Below, piece after piece: positions 44,569 to 53,397 of a DNA stretch of 64,000 bases; position 1 is the first letter of the stretch, and each line of letters starts with the position of its first letter. The position numbers and the translations under genes were made by a program. The notes below the pieces were generated by a model that saw only the letters and a list, made by a program, of their open reading frames with translations, was not told where the DNA came from and made no database searches. The DNA is from G963676095 sp963676095. GTDB lineage: Bacteria > Bacteroidota > Bacteroidia > Bacteroidales > Prolixibacteraceae. The DNA lies in assembly GCA_963676095.1 (NCBI GenBank), contig OY781040.1:7316001-7380000 (forward strand), in the 5' to 3' direction.

Positions 44569-45396
44569 ATGAAAGTGAGATTGATACACAAGGAATTACT
44601 TCTGATTTTTCTGAGCCTGATCTGTCTGAAACTTCAGGCCCAGAATGAACGGAAATTTATCCGGGAAGGGAACGAGATATATGAACAGGCGATGAAAGAT
44701 ACCAGTAAGCTTGATACGGCCGCTTTCAACAAGGCTGAAGTTTCCTACAGGAAAGCACTAAACAAACGCCCGAATGACCAGCAATGGAATTTCAACCTGG
44801 GAGACGCCCTGTACAAACAAATGAAATTTGACCAGTCGGCAAGTGAATTCGAAGATATTGCCAAAAAAAGTACGAACAAAACAGAAAAGGCAAGGGCTTA
44901 TCACAACCTGGGAAATTCACTGCTCATGCAGAAGAAGCTGGACGAAAGCATCGAAGCCTACAAAAATGCCCTCAGGAACAATCCGAAGGATTTGGACACG
45001 AAATACAACCTCCTGTACGCGATGAAGCTGAAGCAACAACAACAGCAGCAACAAAAGAATAAAAATAAAGATCAGAATAAGGACAAGGACAAGGACAAAA
45101 ATAAAGATCAGGATAAAAATAAGGACCAGAACAAAGATCAAAACAAGGATCAACAGAATAAGGACCAGCAAAACAAGGATCAACAGAACAAAGATCAAAA
45201 TAAAAACCAGAATAATAAGGACCAGCAAAATCAGCAGCAGCAGCAACAACCGCAAAATCAACAACAAAAGATATCAAAAGAAAATGCGGAACGATTGTTG
45301 CAGGCGTTACAAAATGATGAAGAAAAAACGCAGGAAAAGGTAAGAAAAATAAAAGCGCAAAAAGCCCAGGAAAGGAAAATTGACAAAGACTGGTAA
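44569..45396 (+). CDS. batC: BatC, TPR protein with Gln/Asn/Lys/Asp-rich linker
   Basis: 275 residues. Signal peptide (LLLIFLSLICLKLQAQ), then TPR repeats (YRKALNKRPNDQQWNFNLGD; ARAYHNLGNSLLMQKKLDES; YKNALRNNPKDLDTKYNLL), then an about 80-residue low-complexity linker made of QQQ, KDQ, NKDQ units, and a short charged C-terminus. BatC is the TPR scaffold of the Bat complex. The linker is unusually long and repetitive and can vary by slippage. Confidence 0.88.
   Translation: MKVRLIHKELLLIFLSLICLKLQAQNERKFIREGNEIYEQAMKDTSKLDTAAFNKAEVSYRKALNKRPNDQQWNFNLGDALYKQMKFDQSASEFEDIAKKSTNKTEKARAYHNLGNSLLMQKKLDESIEAYKNALRNNPKDLDTKYNLLYAMKLKQQQQQQQKNKNKDQNKDKDKDKNKDQDKNKDQNKDQNKDQQNKDQQNKDQQNKDQNKNQNNKDQQNQQQQQQPQNQQQKISKENAERLLQALQNDEEKTQEKVRKIKAQKAQERKIDKDW
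45031..45269 (+). repeat. Low-complexity (Gln/Lys/Asn/Asp) tract inside batC
   Basis: Imperfect tandem units such as AATAAGGACCAGAACAAAGA and CAACAG runs, A-rich on the coding strand. On the opposite strand it reads as a false Leu/Ile-rich open frame. Confidence 0.9.
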
Positions 45397-45496
45397 AAAC
45401 AAGTTTAATATTTGAATAAAATATTGACCAGTTGTTAAAAGCTAAAAATGAAAAAATTATTTTTGAACTGGTAATTATCAAAGCATAAAAAGTACG

Positions 45497-47326
45497 ATGA
45501 TCAAGAAATTTTTAATTACGGTCTTTCTTCTGATTCCGACATTTTTCGCCGGGGCCGACAATACCAGGTTTACCATGTCGGGACCAGGGGTAATATCGGC
45601 AGGGGAACAATTCAGGCTTTCTTTTTCACTCAATGAAGAAGGGAGCGACCTCAGGTTACCCGATCTTTCAGATTTTAATGTTTTGATGGGGCCTTCCACC
45701 TCTCAAAGTACGAACATACAAATTATCAATGGAAAAACGACGCAGGAGGTTTCCTTCTCCTATATTTATATCCTCCAGGCGAAAAAGGAAGGGACTTTTA
45801 CCATACAGCCGGCCACGATAAAGGTCGATGGTAAAATTTACGAGTCAAATAGCCTTACCATACAGGTAGTGAAAGGTCAGGCCAGACAACAGAATTCTTC
45901 GTCCCAGGGTAGCGCCCGGCAGCAGGATGCAGAAGATGCCCCCGCGGCAACAGACCTGAGCAAAGACGACTTGTTTGTAAGGACAGAGCTGGACAGGCAG
46001 GATGTTTATAAAGGCCAGCAGATTGTTGCCACGATAAAAATTTATGTGGCCCCCAATGTGCCGATCACGAATTTCGATGATGTAAAATTGCCTTCTTATG
46101 AAGGGTTCTGGACGCAGGATATCAACATTCCCAACCAGATCAATTTTACCAGGGAAGTTTACCACAACAAAATATACCAGGTTGGGGTATTGAAAAAGAC
46201 AATCCTGTTTCCCCAGCAAACCGGGAGAATAAAAATAGATCCGTTTGAAATCACTTGCCTGGTGCGGCAGCAAATAAAGCGGCAGAGAAGCTTTTTCGAC
46301 GACTTCTTCGATAATTACCGCACCGTTTCGGCCAGGGTAACCGGTGATCCTGTCACAATTAATGTAAAGGACCTCCCGCCTAAACCGGACGGTTTTTACG
46401 GTGGCGTCGGAGATATGAAATTTTCAGCTTCACTCGATAAAGACCAGGCAAAAACCAACGAGGCTGTTACGCTAAAGATTAACATATCGGGTACAGGTAA
46501 CCTGAAACTGATCGAAGCCCCCAAGGTAAATTTTCCGGCCGACTTCGAAGTATACGACCCTAAAACGACAGATAACCTGAATGCAACAGCCAGTGGCCTG
46601 AACGGGACAAAAACATTTGAATACCTGTTCATACCTCGTCATACGGGCGACTACACCATTCCGGCAATAACTTTTTCGTCGTTCAATCCGTCGACAGGAA
46701 AATATTCGACCCAGAGTTCCCGGGAATTCAAACTGCACGTAGAACAGGGGAACGATGAACAAAATGCCACCGTAACAAGTGCTTATTCAAAAGAAGATGT
46801 CCGTTTTATCGGGAAAGATATCCGGTATATCAAACAAAATCAGTATAAGCTGAGGAGCAAGGCTGTTTCGTTCTACGGAAGTACCAACTTCTGGATGATC
46901 TATATCGTTTCCTTGCTGGCATTCCTGGTAATTACATTTGTTTACCGTAAAAAGCTGAAAGAAAATGCAAACCTGCAACTGGTAAGGACCAAAAAGGCCA
47001 ATAAGGTTGCAAGGAAACGGTTGAAGGAGGCAGAAGGCTACCTGAAGCAAAATAAAGCCGAGAATTTCTATGAGGCTGTTCTGAAAGCATTCTGGGGTTA
47101 CCTGAGCGATAAACTGAATATTCCGGTGGCCGACCTGAACAGGGACCGGGCAACAAAAAACCTGGCCGAACGCAGTGTTTCCCAGGAGGTGATCAATGAA
47201 TTTATCAGCATCGTCGATACCTGCGAGTTCGCCCGCTATGCCCCCAGTGCCGTTGAAGGTACCACTGAAGATATTTACCGTAAATCGGCAGATCTGATGG
47301 GAAAACTGGAAAAACAAATTAAATGA
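45497..47326 (+). CDS. batD: BatD, oxygen-tolerance family membrane protein
   Basis: 609 residues. Signal peptide (FLITVFLLIPTFFAGADN), several Ig-like beta domains in the periplasm (SGPGVISAGEQFRLSFSLNE; KFSASLDKDQAKTNEAVTLK), one membrane helix near residue 470 (FWMIYIVSLLAFLVITFVYR) and a cytoplasmic helical domain (KAFWGYLSDKLNIPVADLNR). Typical BatD architecture. Placed between batC and batE, eleven bases from the latter. Confidence 0.9.
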   Translation: MIKKFLITVFLLIPTFFAGADNTRFTMSGPGVISAGEQFRLSFSLNEEGSDLRLPDLSDFNVLMGPSTSQSTNIQIINGKTTQEVSFSYIYILQAKKEGTFTIQPATIKVDGKIYESNSLTIQVVKGQARQQNSSSQGSARQQDAEDAPAATDLSKDDLFVRTELDRQDVYKGQQIVATIKIYVAPNVPITNFDDVKLPSYEGFWTQDINIPNQINFTREVYHNKIYQVGVLKKTILFPQQTGRIKIDPFEITCLVRQQIKRQRSFFDDFFDNYRTVSARVTGDPVTINVKDLPPKPDGFYGGVGDMKFSASLDKDQAKTNEAVTLKINISGTGNLKLIEAPKVNFPADFEVYDPKTTDNLNATASGLNGTKTFEYLFIPRHTGDYTIPAITFSSFNPSTGKYSTQSSREFKLHVEQGNDEQNATVTSAYSKEDVRFIGKDIRYIKQNQYKLRSKAVSFYGSTNFWMIYIVSLLAFLVITFVYRKKLKENANLQLVRTKKANKVARKRLKEAEGYLKQNKAENFYEAVLKAFWGYLSDKLNIPVADLNRDRATKNLAERSVSQEVINEFISIVDTCEFARYAPSAVEGTTEDIYRKSADLMGKLEKQIK

Positions 47327-47336
47327 TAGTACAAAA

Positions 47337-48086
47337 ATGAAGAAATTTATACAGATCCTGTCTATATTACTGATCCCGGCAGGGGCATTCGCCCAGGACT
47401 CGTTGCTGGTAAAAGCCAATAAACTTTACGCTTCGCGGGAATACAGCCAGGCAATTGAAATATACCAGGAAATACTGAACGGGAACAAAGAATCGGCCGA
47501 GGTATACTACAACCTGGGTAACGCTTATTATAAAACAGGAAAATATACGCAGGCTATCGTTAATTATGAACGGGCAAAATTGCTGGCACCGAATGACGAA
47601 GATATCCAGTTCAATCTCGACCTGGCCAACCAGCACGTTGTCGATGCAATCAACCCGTTGCCCAAAGTGTTCTTTATCCGTTGGTGGAATAACTTTACCA
47701 ATAAATTCTCGGCCGACGGATGGGCAAAAATCAGTGTAGTCACATTCATAATTATGCTGGTCCTTGCCGGATTCTTCTTTTTCAGTGGCTCTGTGTCCGT
47801 GAAAAAGGTTTCCTTTTGGCTTGGAATTATTGTTCTGGCATTTTCCATTTTTAGTTTTAACTTTGCCGCCCGGCAGAAAAAGAAAATGACGGAACACAAG
47901 TTTGCCATCATCACTCAACCCAGTGTGACGGTAAAAAGTTCACCGTCCGAAAATGGGACCGACCTGTTCCTGATACACGAAGGTTTAAAAGTGGAGATCA
48001 TGGATACGTTGGGCACCTGGCAGGAAATAAGGCTTGCCGACGGCAACCAGGGATGGTTGCAGGAAAGCAACATTGAAAAGATATAA
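47337..48086 (+). CDS. batE: BatE, TPR and SH3-like membrane protein
   Basis: 249 residues. Signal peptide (IQILSILLIPAGAFAQ), TPR repeats (ANKLYASREYSQAIEIYQEI; AEVYYNLGNAYYKTGKYTQA), two membrane helices (ISVVTFIIMLVLAGFFFF; WLGIIVLAFSIFSFNFAA) and a C-terminal bacterial SH3 domain (ITQPSVTVKSSPSENGTDLF; QGWLQESNIEKI). Last gene of the Bat operon; a terminator follows directly. Confidence 0.88.
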   Translation: MKKFIQILSILLIPAGAFAQDSLLVKANKLYASREYSQAIEIYQEILNGNKESAEVYYNLGNAYYKTGKYTQAIVNYERAKLLAPNDEDIQFNLDLANQHVVDAINPLPKVFFIRWWNNFTNKFSADGWAKISVVTFIIMLVLAGFFFFSGSVSVKKVSFWLGIIVLAFSIFSFNFAARQKKKMTEHKFAIITQPSVTVKSSPSENGTDLFLIHEGLKVEIMDTLGTWQEIRLADGNQGWLQESNIEKI

Positions 48087-48091
48087 AAGAC

Positions 48092-48113
48092 GCCGGCATA
48101 TGCCGGTTTTTTT
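48092..48113 (+). terminator. Terminator of the bat operon
   Basis: GCCGGCATATGCCGG-type stem (CCGGCATATGCCGG is itself palindromic) followed by seven or more T residues, starting six bases after the batE stop. Confidence 0.82.
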
Positions 48114-48281
48114 ATCCTTTTCCCCGTGTCGTTACTTTAAACACAAAACACTAACAACCAACTAATTAAAACCTTTTTAATTAGAACACCTTATCAATGT
48201 TTTGGAACTTAATTGGAATGATCGGTTGAACCGCTCAACTATTTTAAACGCGAGTTGTTTATAACTCATAAATTTAAATTC

Positions 48282-49133
48282 ATGGCTTATAACTTATTAA
48301 AAGGTAAAAAGGGGATTATTTTTGGCGCTCTGAATGCCGATTCTATTGCATGGAAAGTAGCAGAACGTGCTTATGAGGAAGGGGCCACATTTACACTAAC
48401 CAATACCTCCGTAGCCCTGCGTATGGGCGATACTGCAAAACTGGCTGAGAAATGCCATGCAGAACTGATTGAAGCTGATGCAACAAGCGTCCCTGATCTG
48501 GAAACCCTGGTCAAAAAGTCGATGGAAGTCCTGGGTGGAAAAATCGATTTTATCCTGCATTCCATAGGAATGTCGCCTAATGTGAGAAAAGGACGTCATT
48601 ACAGTGACCTGGACTACAACTATCTTGAAAAGACGCTGGACATCTCGGCAATCTCCTTCCACAAGGTAATGCAGGTTGCCCGCAAAATGGACGCGATCAA
48701 CGAATGGGGATCGGTTGTGGCGCTCTCCTATGTAGCGGCCCAACGCACCTTCTATGGATATAACGATATGGCCGATGCAAAGGCCCTGCTGGAATCGATT
48801 GCCCGCAGTTTTGGGTATATTTATGGCAGGGAACGGCACGTACGGGTAAACACCATTTCCCAATCGCCTACCATGACCACTGCCGGGAGTGGCGTAAAAG
48901 GGATGTCAAAGCTTCTCGATTTTGCAGACCGTATGTCGCCCCTGGGAAATGCAACCGGAGACGATTGCGCAGACTACTGCATCACTCTTTTCTCCGACCT
49001 GACCAAAAAAGTAACCATGCAAAACCTCTTCAACGATGGCGGGTTCTCTTCAATGGGAATGAGCCTGAGGGCCCTGGAGCAGTATGAAAAAGGCATGGAC
49101 TGCAACTGCGGACAGGAACATCAGTACGATTAA
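48282..49133 (+). CDS. fabI: Enoyl-[acyl-carrier-protein] reductase FabI
   Basis: 283 residues from the ATG at 48282 (the open frame starts 27 bases earlier, but the protein clearly begins MAYNLLKGKKGIIFG). Reduces the enoyl-ACP double bond in fatty acid synthesis using NAD(P)H. Dinucleotide-binding IIFGALNADSIAWKVAERA, LHSIGMSP, and the catalytic Tyr-x6-Lys in YNDMADAKALLES match FabI. The C-terminus carries an extra Cys-containing tail (DCNCGQEHQYD). It stands alone between the bat terminator and a convergent gene. Confidence 0.92.
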   Translation: MAYNLLKGKKGIIFGALNADSIAWKVAERAYEEGATFTLTNTSVALRMGDTAKLAEKCHAELIEADATSVPDLETLVKKSMEVLGGKIDFILHSIGMSPNVRKGRHYSDLDYNYLEKTLDISAISFHKVMQVARKMDAINEWGSVVALSYVAAQRTFYGYNDMADAKALLESIARSFGYIYGRERHVRVNTISQSPTMTTAGSGVKGMSKLLDFADRMSPLGNATGDDCADYCITLFSDLTKKVTMQNLFNDGGFSSMGMSLRALEQYEKGMDCNCGQEHQYD

Positions 49134-49215
49134 ACCACGACCTTTTATATGATATTATCATAACGCCTGATCATGGAATAAACCCCAAGGCCGGCAGGAG
49201 GCAACCCGCAGCCTG

Positions 49216-49283
49216 GGGCGGGACGGTACCACAGCCTGATATGAGGCATACCCGCATCCGGATGCGGGACGGTACCGCTGCCT
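49216..49283. repeat. Short direct repeats around a perfect palindrome
   Basis: GCGGGACGGTACC-(A)C(A/T)GCCT occurs twice (about 49218 and 49264) around CCCGCATCCGGATGCGGG (49251-49268), an 18-base palindrome. It sits in the gap between convergent fabI and the DUF4469-like gene, so it may act as a bidirectional terminator or be a small repeat element. Nothing else was seen in 49140-49328. Confidence 0.6.
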
Positions 49284-49328
49284 AATGCACCGCAACATGC
49301 TATTATGCCATGGGAGTTTCCGTCGCCA

Positions 49329-50066
49329 TTATCCCGGTACATTCAACAGGTACCTGAAGGTGTACGTACGAGGCTGTTTCAATAAGGTGTGACTTGCAAA
49401 CTGCGTGCAGACACTCAGCTTATAGTCGCCGGCGGGCAAATCGGCAGGTACGATGAATGTGAGCTTCGACGGATAGTTTACCGGGATAGAAGTTTTGGGG
49501 ATGACTGTCACTTTACCTGTATCCTGGCAGGTAAGGAAAATACCTACGTCCGGATCGTCGCCGTCAATCTTAATCCGGCTGCCGCTGATATTTACTCCGC
49601 CGCCGGGTGTAAGCCTGGTATTTTCCCCGCCCGAAGCCATGTCGGTAACCGAGTTGATGGCTGTGCCCAAAGTTGCCATACCCCGCACATCAACGGAGGT
49701 AGCTTTTACCGCATTGCGAAATTCGGACGTGGGGGTTACATGAACATCAAGACTATGTTGCGAGGAATCCCAGCGGGCATTGTCTCCAATAAAAACGCCG
49801 TTGGCCTTCAGTTTGAAATACCCCAGCCCAAACCGGACTGAAGCTCCGTTGATTACCTCTTCCAGAGCTATTTCTTTAAGGATGTCGAGAGACGCTTTCA
49901 ACGTGACGGCGTTGAGGTCGGTACGCCGCGAAACGGCTTCCCGTACCAGATCGTCTTCTGTGAGCGACCTGGTAATCACGACACGGCCAAAACGGTCGTC
50001 TTTCCGTTCGGTAATTGGTAAATCATACAGTTCAACAATTACACTGCCTTTTCCTGTTGCTGCCAT
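49329..50066 (-). CDS. DNA-binding domain/DUF4469-like protein (HU-like N-terminus)
   Basis: About 245 residues from ATG 50066 (MAATGKGSVIVELYDLPITE); the open frame extends to 50111. The N-terminal half resembles the HU-related DNA-binding domain of Bacteroidota (AVSRRTDLNAVTLKASLDIL; EEVINGASVRFGLGYFKLKA). The C-terminal half is an Ig-like DUF4469-type domain (RLTPGGGVNISGSRIKIDGD; LPAGDYKLSVCTQF). Likely a nucleoid or surface-associated protein; function not established. Starts 28 bases after iorB. Confidence 0.72.
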   Translation of the reverse strand: MAATGKGSVIVELYDLPITERKDDRFGRVVITRSLTEDDLVREAVSRRTDLNAVTLKASLDILKEIALEEVINGASVRFGLGYFKLKANGVFIGDNARWDSSQHSLDVHVTPTSEFRNAVKATSVDVRGMATLGTAINSVTDMASGGENTRLTPGGGVNISGSRIKIDGDDPDVGIFLTCQDTGKVTVIPKTSIPVNYPSKLTFIVPADLPAGDYKLSVCTQFASHTLLKQPRTYTFRYLLNVPG

Positions 50067-50094
50067 AGCTTTTTTAAATGAAACAATAATCAAT

Positions 50095-50697
50095 CTATAA
50101 AGCCCGGTCAATCGTCCGGACCTGTTCTTCCGAAAATTTGCGCCCGGCCTGTAAAGCAGCCAGGTTCATCTCGACAACGGCTTCTCCCTTACGTTTAAAA
50201 ATAGCCCTGATCCCATTCTCCAATAACGGAAAACCGATAGCGATAAAAGGGGAAGCCGCCCCCAGCATGGCGATGTTCGATGCCCTGGCATTACCGGCCT
50301 CTTTTGCAATCAGGTCGGCATCAACAGCAACATGATGGGGCAATTTCCGGATCTCTGCCATTATTTTTTCCGGTTCAGGATAATTCGGAATATTATAAAA
50401 AGGGGTTATGTTGGTAACCAAATAACCTTCAGTTGCAAGAAAAGGAAGGTAGCGCAACGATTCCATCGGCTCAACCGAAAGGATCAGGTCGGCGCTTCCC
50501 AACGGGATTAAATCTGAGGCTATCGGGCCGGATGATATCCGGAGATGACTGACAACAGCCCCTCCCCTTTGGCTCATCCCGTGTGTTTCGGCTTGTTTCA
50601 GGTTAAGGTTTTCTTCCAGGGCGGCTTCGCCAAGCACTGTGGCTATCGATAATATTCCCTGGCCCCCTACCCCCGCCAATATAATATCTGACTTCAT
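50095..50697 (-). CDS. iorB: Indolepyruvate oxidoreductase subunit beta
   Basis: 200 residues from ATG 50697 (MKSDIILAGVGGQGILSIAT), chosen because the family starts exactly here. It is the gamma-type domain of 2-oxoacid:ferredoxin oxidoreductases (ETHGMSQRGGAVVSHLRI is a hallmark). With IorA it converts arylpyruvates to aryl-acetyl-CoA with ferredoxin reduction. Follows iorA by 38 bases. Confidence 0.9.
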   Translation of the reverse strand: MKSDIILAGVGGQGILSIATVLGEAALEENLNLKQAETHGMSQRGGAVVSHLRISSGPIASDLIPLGSADLILSVEPMESLRYLPFLATEGYLVTNITPFYNIPNYPEPEKIMAEIRKLPHHVAVDADLIAKEAGNARASNIAMLGAASPFIAIGFPLLENGIRAIFKRKGEAVVEMNLAALQAGRKFSEEQVRTIDRAL

Positions 50698-50735
50698 TTG
50701 TTTTCTTTTTTTGTCATTTTCAATAATAAGTCCGG

Positions 50736-52334
50736 TTAGCTGCGGCCTTCCCTTTTTCTCCGGGCAGCCCGCTGGATGCATTCCCTCCTGGGAATAATCA
50801 CAGACACCCCGTTATAAGCCAATTCTTCCCTGAAAATACGGACCATCTCCTCATGGTTCTTTTTCAGGGGAACAATAACACGGATATGGGCAGGATCGAC
50901 GCCAATACCCTCGCAGATACTTTCAATTTTCCCGTAGGCAGAAGAATCCTGGCCGCCTGTCATCGACACCGATTCGTTATCTGAAATAACGATGGTAATA
51001 TTTGATTTTTCATTGACGGCATCCAGCAATCCCGTCATGCCGGAATGCGTAAAAGTGGAATCACCGATAACGGCGACGGCAGGGAAAAGCCCGGCTTCTG
51101 CAGCGCCCTTGGCCATCGTGACCGAGGCCCCCATATCGACGCACGAACTGATCGTCTCAAAGGGAGGTAAAGCCCCCAGCGTGTAGCACCCTATGTCAGA
51201 AAAGACATGTCCTTTCCCATAATCAGCCAGCACCTCGTTCAAAGCAGTATAAGCATCGGTATGGCCGCATCCCTGACATAATGCCGGCGGACGGTTGGCA
51301 ACGATTTCCGGGACCGGCATACCCGTATGAATTTCCTTGCCAAGGGCCCTGGCAACATGATCCGGGTTCAGTTCCCCGTCGCGGGGCAACGACCCGTCCA
51401 AACGTCCTTTCACCGGAGTGCCGTGATCAAAAAAACCTTTTATCTGCACCTCAACCAGAGGATATCCTTCTTCCAGGACCAGGATGCCACCGCATTCTGC
51501 CTTCATCCTTTTTATCATTTTCTCCGGAAGCGGGTACTGCGATATCTTTATCACGGTATAGGGACAACCTGCATCCCTGAAATTCTCCATCAAATAGTTG
51601 AACGCAATTCCACAGCAAATGATACCCAGGCTTTTGTCTTTCCCGGGGATGTATTCATTCCATTTCGATTTTTCAGATAATTCCCTCAGCATTTCCTGCT
51701 TACCCACCAGGCTTTTATAGCGCATGCGGGCGATTGCAGGAAGAAGGATAAACTGCCTTGGATCTTTTGGAAGGGACAGGTTATTTTCCGGTTTAATATC
51801 ATTACACGTTACCCCGGCCCTGGAATGGGCCAGACGGGTCGTTATCCTCAGCATTACCGGCAAACCTGTCTGCTCGGATAAAGCCAACCCTTCACGGGCC
51901 ATATCGTAGGCTTCCTGCTGGGTTGAGGGTTCCAGCACCGTAATCATGGCAAAGTTTCCATAATAACGCGAGTCCTGTTCATTCTGCGACGAGTGCATTG
52001 AGGGATCGTCGGCCACGGCGACTACCACCCCCCCGTTTACCCCGGTAATGGCAGAATTAATGAAAGCATCGGCTGCAACATTCAGCCCGACATGTTTCAT
52101 ACAAACCATCGCTTTTTTCCCGGCATAGCTCATCCCCAATGCCGACTCATAAGCCGTTTTCTCGTTCGAGGACCATTTCCTGTGAATATTCCGTTCCCCG
52201 GCCAAAGAACTCGCCTGTATGTATTCTGTAATTTCGGTTGACGGGGTCCCGGGATAGGCATAGACTCCGGACAAACCGCCATCAATAGCTCCCTGCCCGA
52301 TTGCCTCTACTCCCAGTAATAAGTACTTTTGCAT
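50736..52334 (-). CDS. iorA: Indolepyruvate oxidoreductase subunit alpha (no ferredoxin domain)
   Basis: 532 residues. N-terminal pyrimidine-binding domain (GVYAYPGTPSTEITEYIQ; HVGLNVAADAFINSAITG), a middle domain, and a C-terminal thiamine diphosphate domain (PPALCQGCGHTDAY; VIGDSTFTHSGMTGLLDAV). Many IorA proteins end with a ferredoxin-like domain holding two 4Fe-4S clusters. Here the chain stops after IIPRRECIQRAARRKREGRS with no CxxCxxC set. Electrons would then leave through a separate ferredoxin. Confidence 0.9.
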   Translation of the reverse strand: MQKYLLLGVEAIGQGAIDGGLSGVYAYPGTPSTEITEYIQASSLAGERNIHRKWSSNEKTAYESALGMSYAGKKAMVCMKHVGLNVAADAFINSAITGVNGGVVVAVADDPSMHSSQNEQDSRYYGNFAMITVLEPSTQQEAYDMAREGLALSEQTGLPVMLRITTRLAHSRAGVTCNDIKPENNLSLPKDPRQFILLPAIARMRYKSLVGKQEMLRELSEKSKWNEYIPGKDKSLGIICCGIAFNYLMENFRDAGCPYTVIKISQYPLPEKMIKRMKAECGGILVLEEGYPLVEVQIKGFFDHGTPVKGRLDGSLPRDGELNPDHVARALGKEIHTGMPVPEIVANRPPALCQGCGHTDAYTALNEVLADYGKGHVFSDIGCYTLGALPPFETISSCVDMGASVTMAKGAAEAGLFPAVAVIGDSTFTHSGMTGLLDAVNEKSNITIVISDNESVSMTGGQDSSAYGKIESICEGIGVDPAHIRVIVPLKKNHEEMVRIFREELAYNGVSVIIPRRECIQRAARRKREGRS

Positions 52335-52526
52335 AGACTGATCTTATTGGTTTTTTAGGAATTCAAAATTAACAGTCATTGCATTAAAAACAAGACAAAA
52401 TGCAAAGAAATGCCATAAGCCGGTTCCTGTTGTAAAAAAGGCTGAACAGGGAAAGCATCTCCTCATTGGGAATATAATTCGGATAATTCACTAAATTTGA
52501 AATCGGAACAGAAAAAATGAATCAGG

Positions 52527-52733
52527 GTGGAAGATAACTCAACAGACAAAAGGATCAGATTCGAATCGAAAGAAGAATCGAATGCTAGACGGATCAGGGA
52601 GGCTTTGGAAAGGAAGCCGGAAGAACGGTTACGTTTTTTTCTGGAAATGATAGAAGAGCTATCGGAGATTTATCCCCTGAAAGCAAAAAATAACAGCGAA
52701 AATTTTATCCTCAGAAAAGATGGAAAATTTTAA
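52527..52733 (+). CDS. Small charged protein, possible partner of the nucleotidyltransferase
   Basis: 68 residues, GTG start at 52527, very rich in Glu, Arg and Lys (ARRIREALERKPEERLRFFL). No family recognised. It overlaps the start of the next gene by 14 bases, which suggests a two-gene unit of antitoxin/partner followed by nucleotidyltransferase. Function inferred only from this layout. Confidence 0.5.
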   Translation: MEDNSTDKRIRFESKEESNARRIREALERKPEERLRFFLEMIEELSEIYPLKAKNNSENFILRKDGKF

Positions 52734-53205
52734 TTCTGTCATCGAAGAATTTATTCAAAAATCAGTCGAGAATAAAGTCAGGATGTTACTTGTAGGAGGA
52801 GGAGCAGTTAATTTTCACGGATATCAAAGACATTCGGCCGACATTGACTTTTGGATTGACCTAACCGAAGAAAACCTGAGCAATTTGAAAAAAACACTAA
52901 ACCAAATTGGATACAACTTTAAAGAATTTCCGGATAAAGTTATCAAAGGACTTCAAAACATCAGCGTTAAAATAAGCCCGGTACTTGAACTTGAGCTAAT
53001 TACCCGGTTTAACCCGGGAAAAACATTCGAACAGGCATTTGCCGATTCAGTAGAGGTAACCATAAATGGAAATCCTTTGAAAAAATACAACGTACTCTCG
53101 TTCGACGATCTGGTTAACTCGAAAATAAAAGCAGGCAGGGAACAAGACTTCCGGGACATACTAATGCTAAAGCAAATCCGAGATTCAAAAAATAACTTAA
53201 CCTGA
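52720..53205 (+). CDS. Small nucleotidyltransferase-fold protein (DUF6036/AbiEii-like)
   Basis: 161 residues. The nucleotidyltransferase core is visible near the N-terminus: MLLVGGGAVNFHGYQRHSAD followed by IDFWID, that is Gly-Gly and the metal-binding DxD. The C-terminal part has VLSFDDLVNSKIKAGREQD, also typical of this group. Such proteins often act as the toxin half of small toxin-antitoxin or abortive infection pairs. The reaction and substrate cannot be told from sequence. Confidence 0.68.
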   Translation: MENFNSVIEEFIQKSVENKVRMLLVGGGAVNFHGYQRHSADIDFWIDLTEENLSNLKKTLNQIGYNFKEFPDKVIKGLQNISVKISPVLELELITRFNPGKTFEQAFADSVEVTINGNPLKKYNVLSFDDLVNSKIKAGREQDFRDILMLKQIRDSKNNLT

Positions 53206-53302
53206 ACTATTCATAATATGTTTCCTTAAAATCAATCTCCAAACATTCTCCGCAAATATCCCGTCCGGAATGCCCTCATGGAACCTCCATCCAGGCAATA
53301 CC

Positions 53303-53397
53303 TTAAAATCTGAACCCATAACCAATGGAAATGGAAACAGGTTGTAACCGGAACTTGCCGGCCGTTTTAACACTGATCCCGTCCCTGTTATATTTCA
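53303..53397 (-). pseudogene. C-terminal remnant of an outer-membrane beta-barrel protein
   Basis: On the minus strand a frame just beyond the glycerate kinase stop reads VVKYNRDGISVKTAG, FRLQPVSISIGYGFRF and stop at 53303. Alternating residues with a terminal Phe are typical of the last strands of outer-membrane barrels. No start or upstream part is found because the kinase gene occupies it. The rest of 53206-53394 shows nothing clear. Confidence 0.4.

Noticed and set aside
44917..45267. Leu/Ile-rich minus-strand frame opposite batC
   Set aside because: It is the complement of the A-rich low-complexity linker of batC, not a membrane protein gene.
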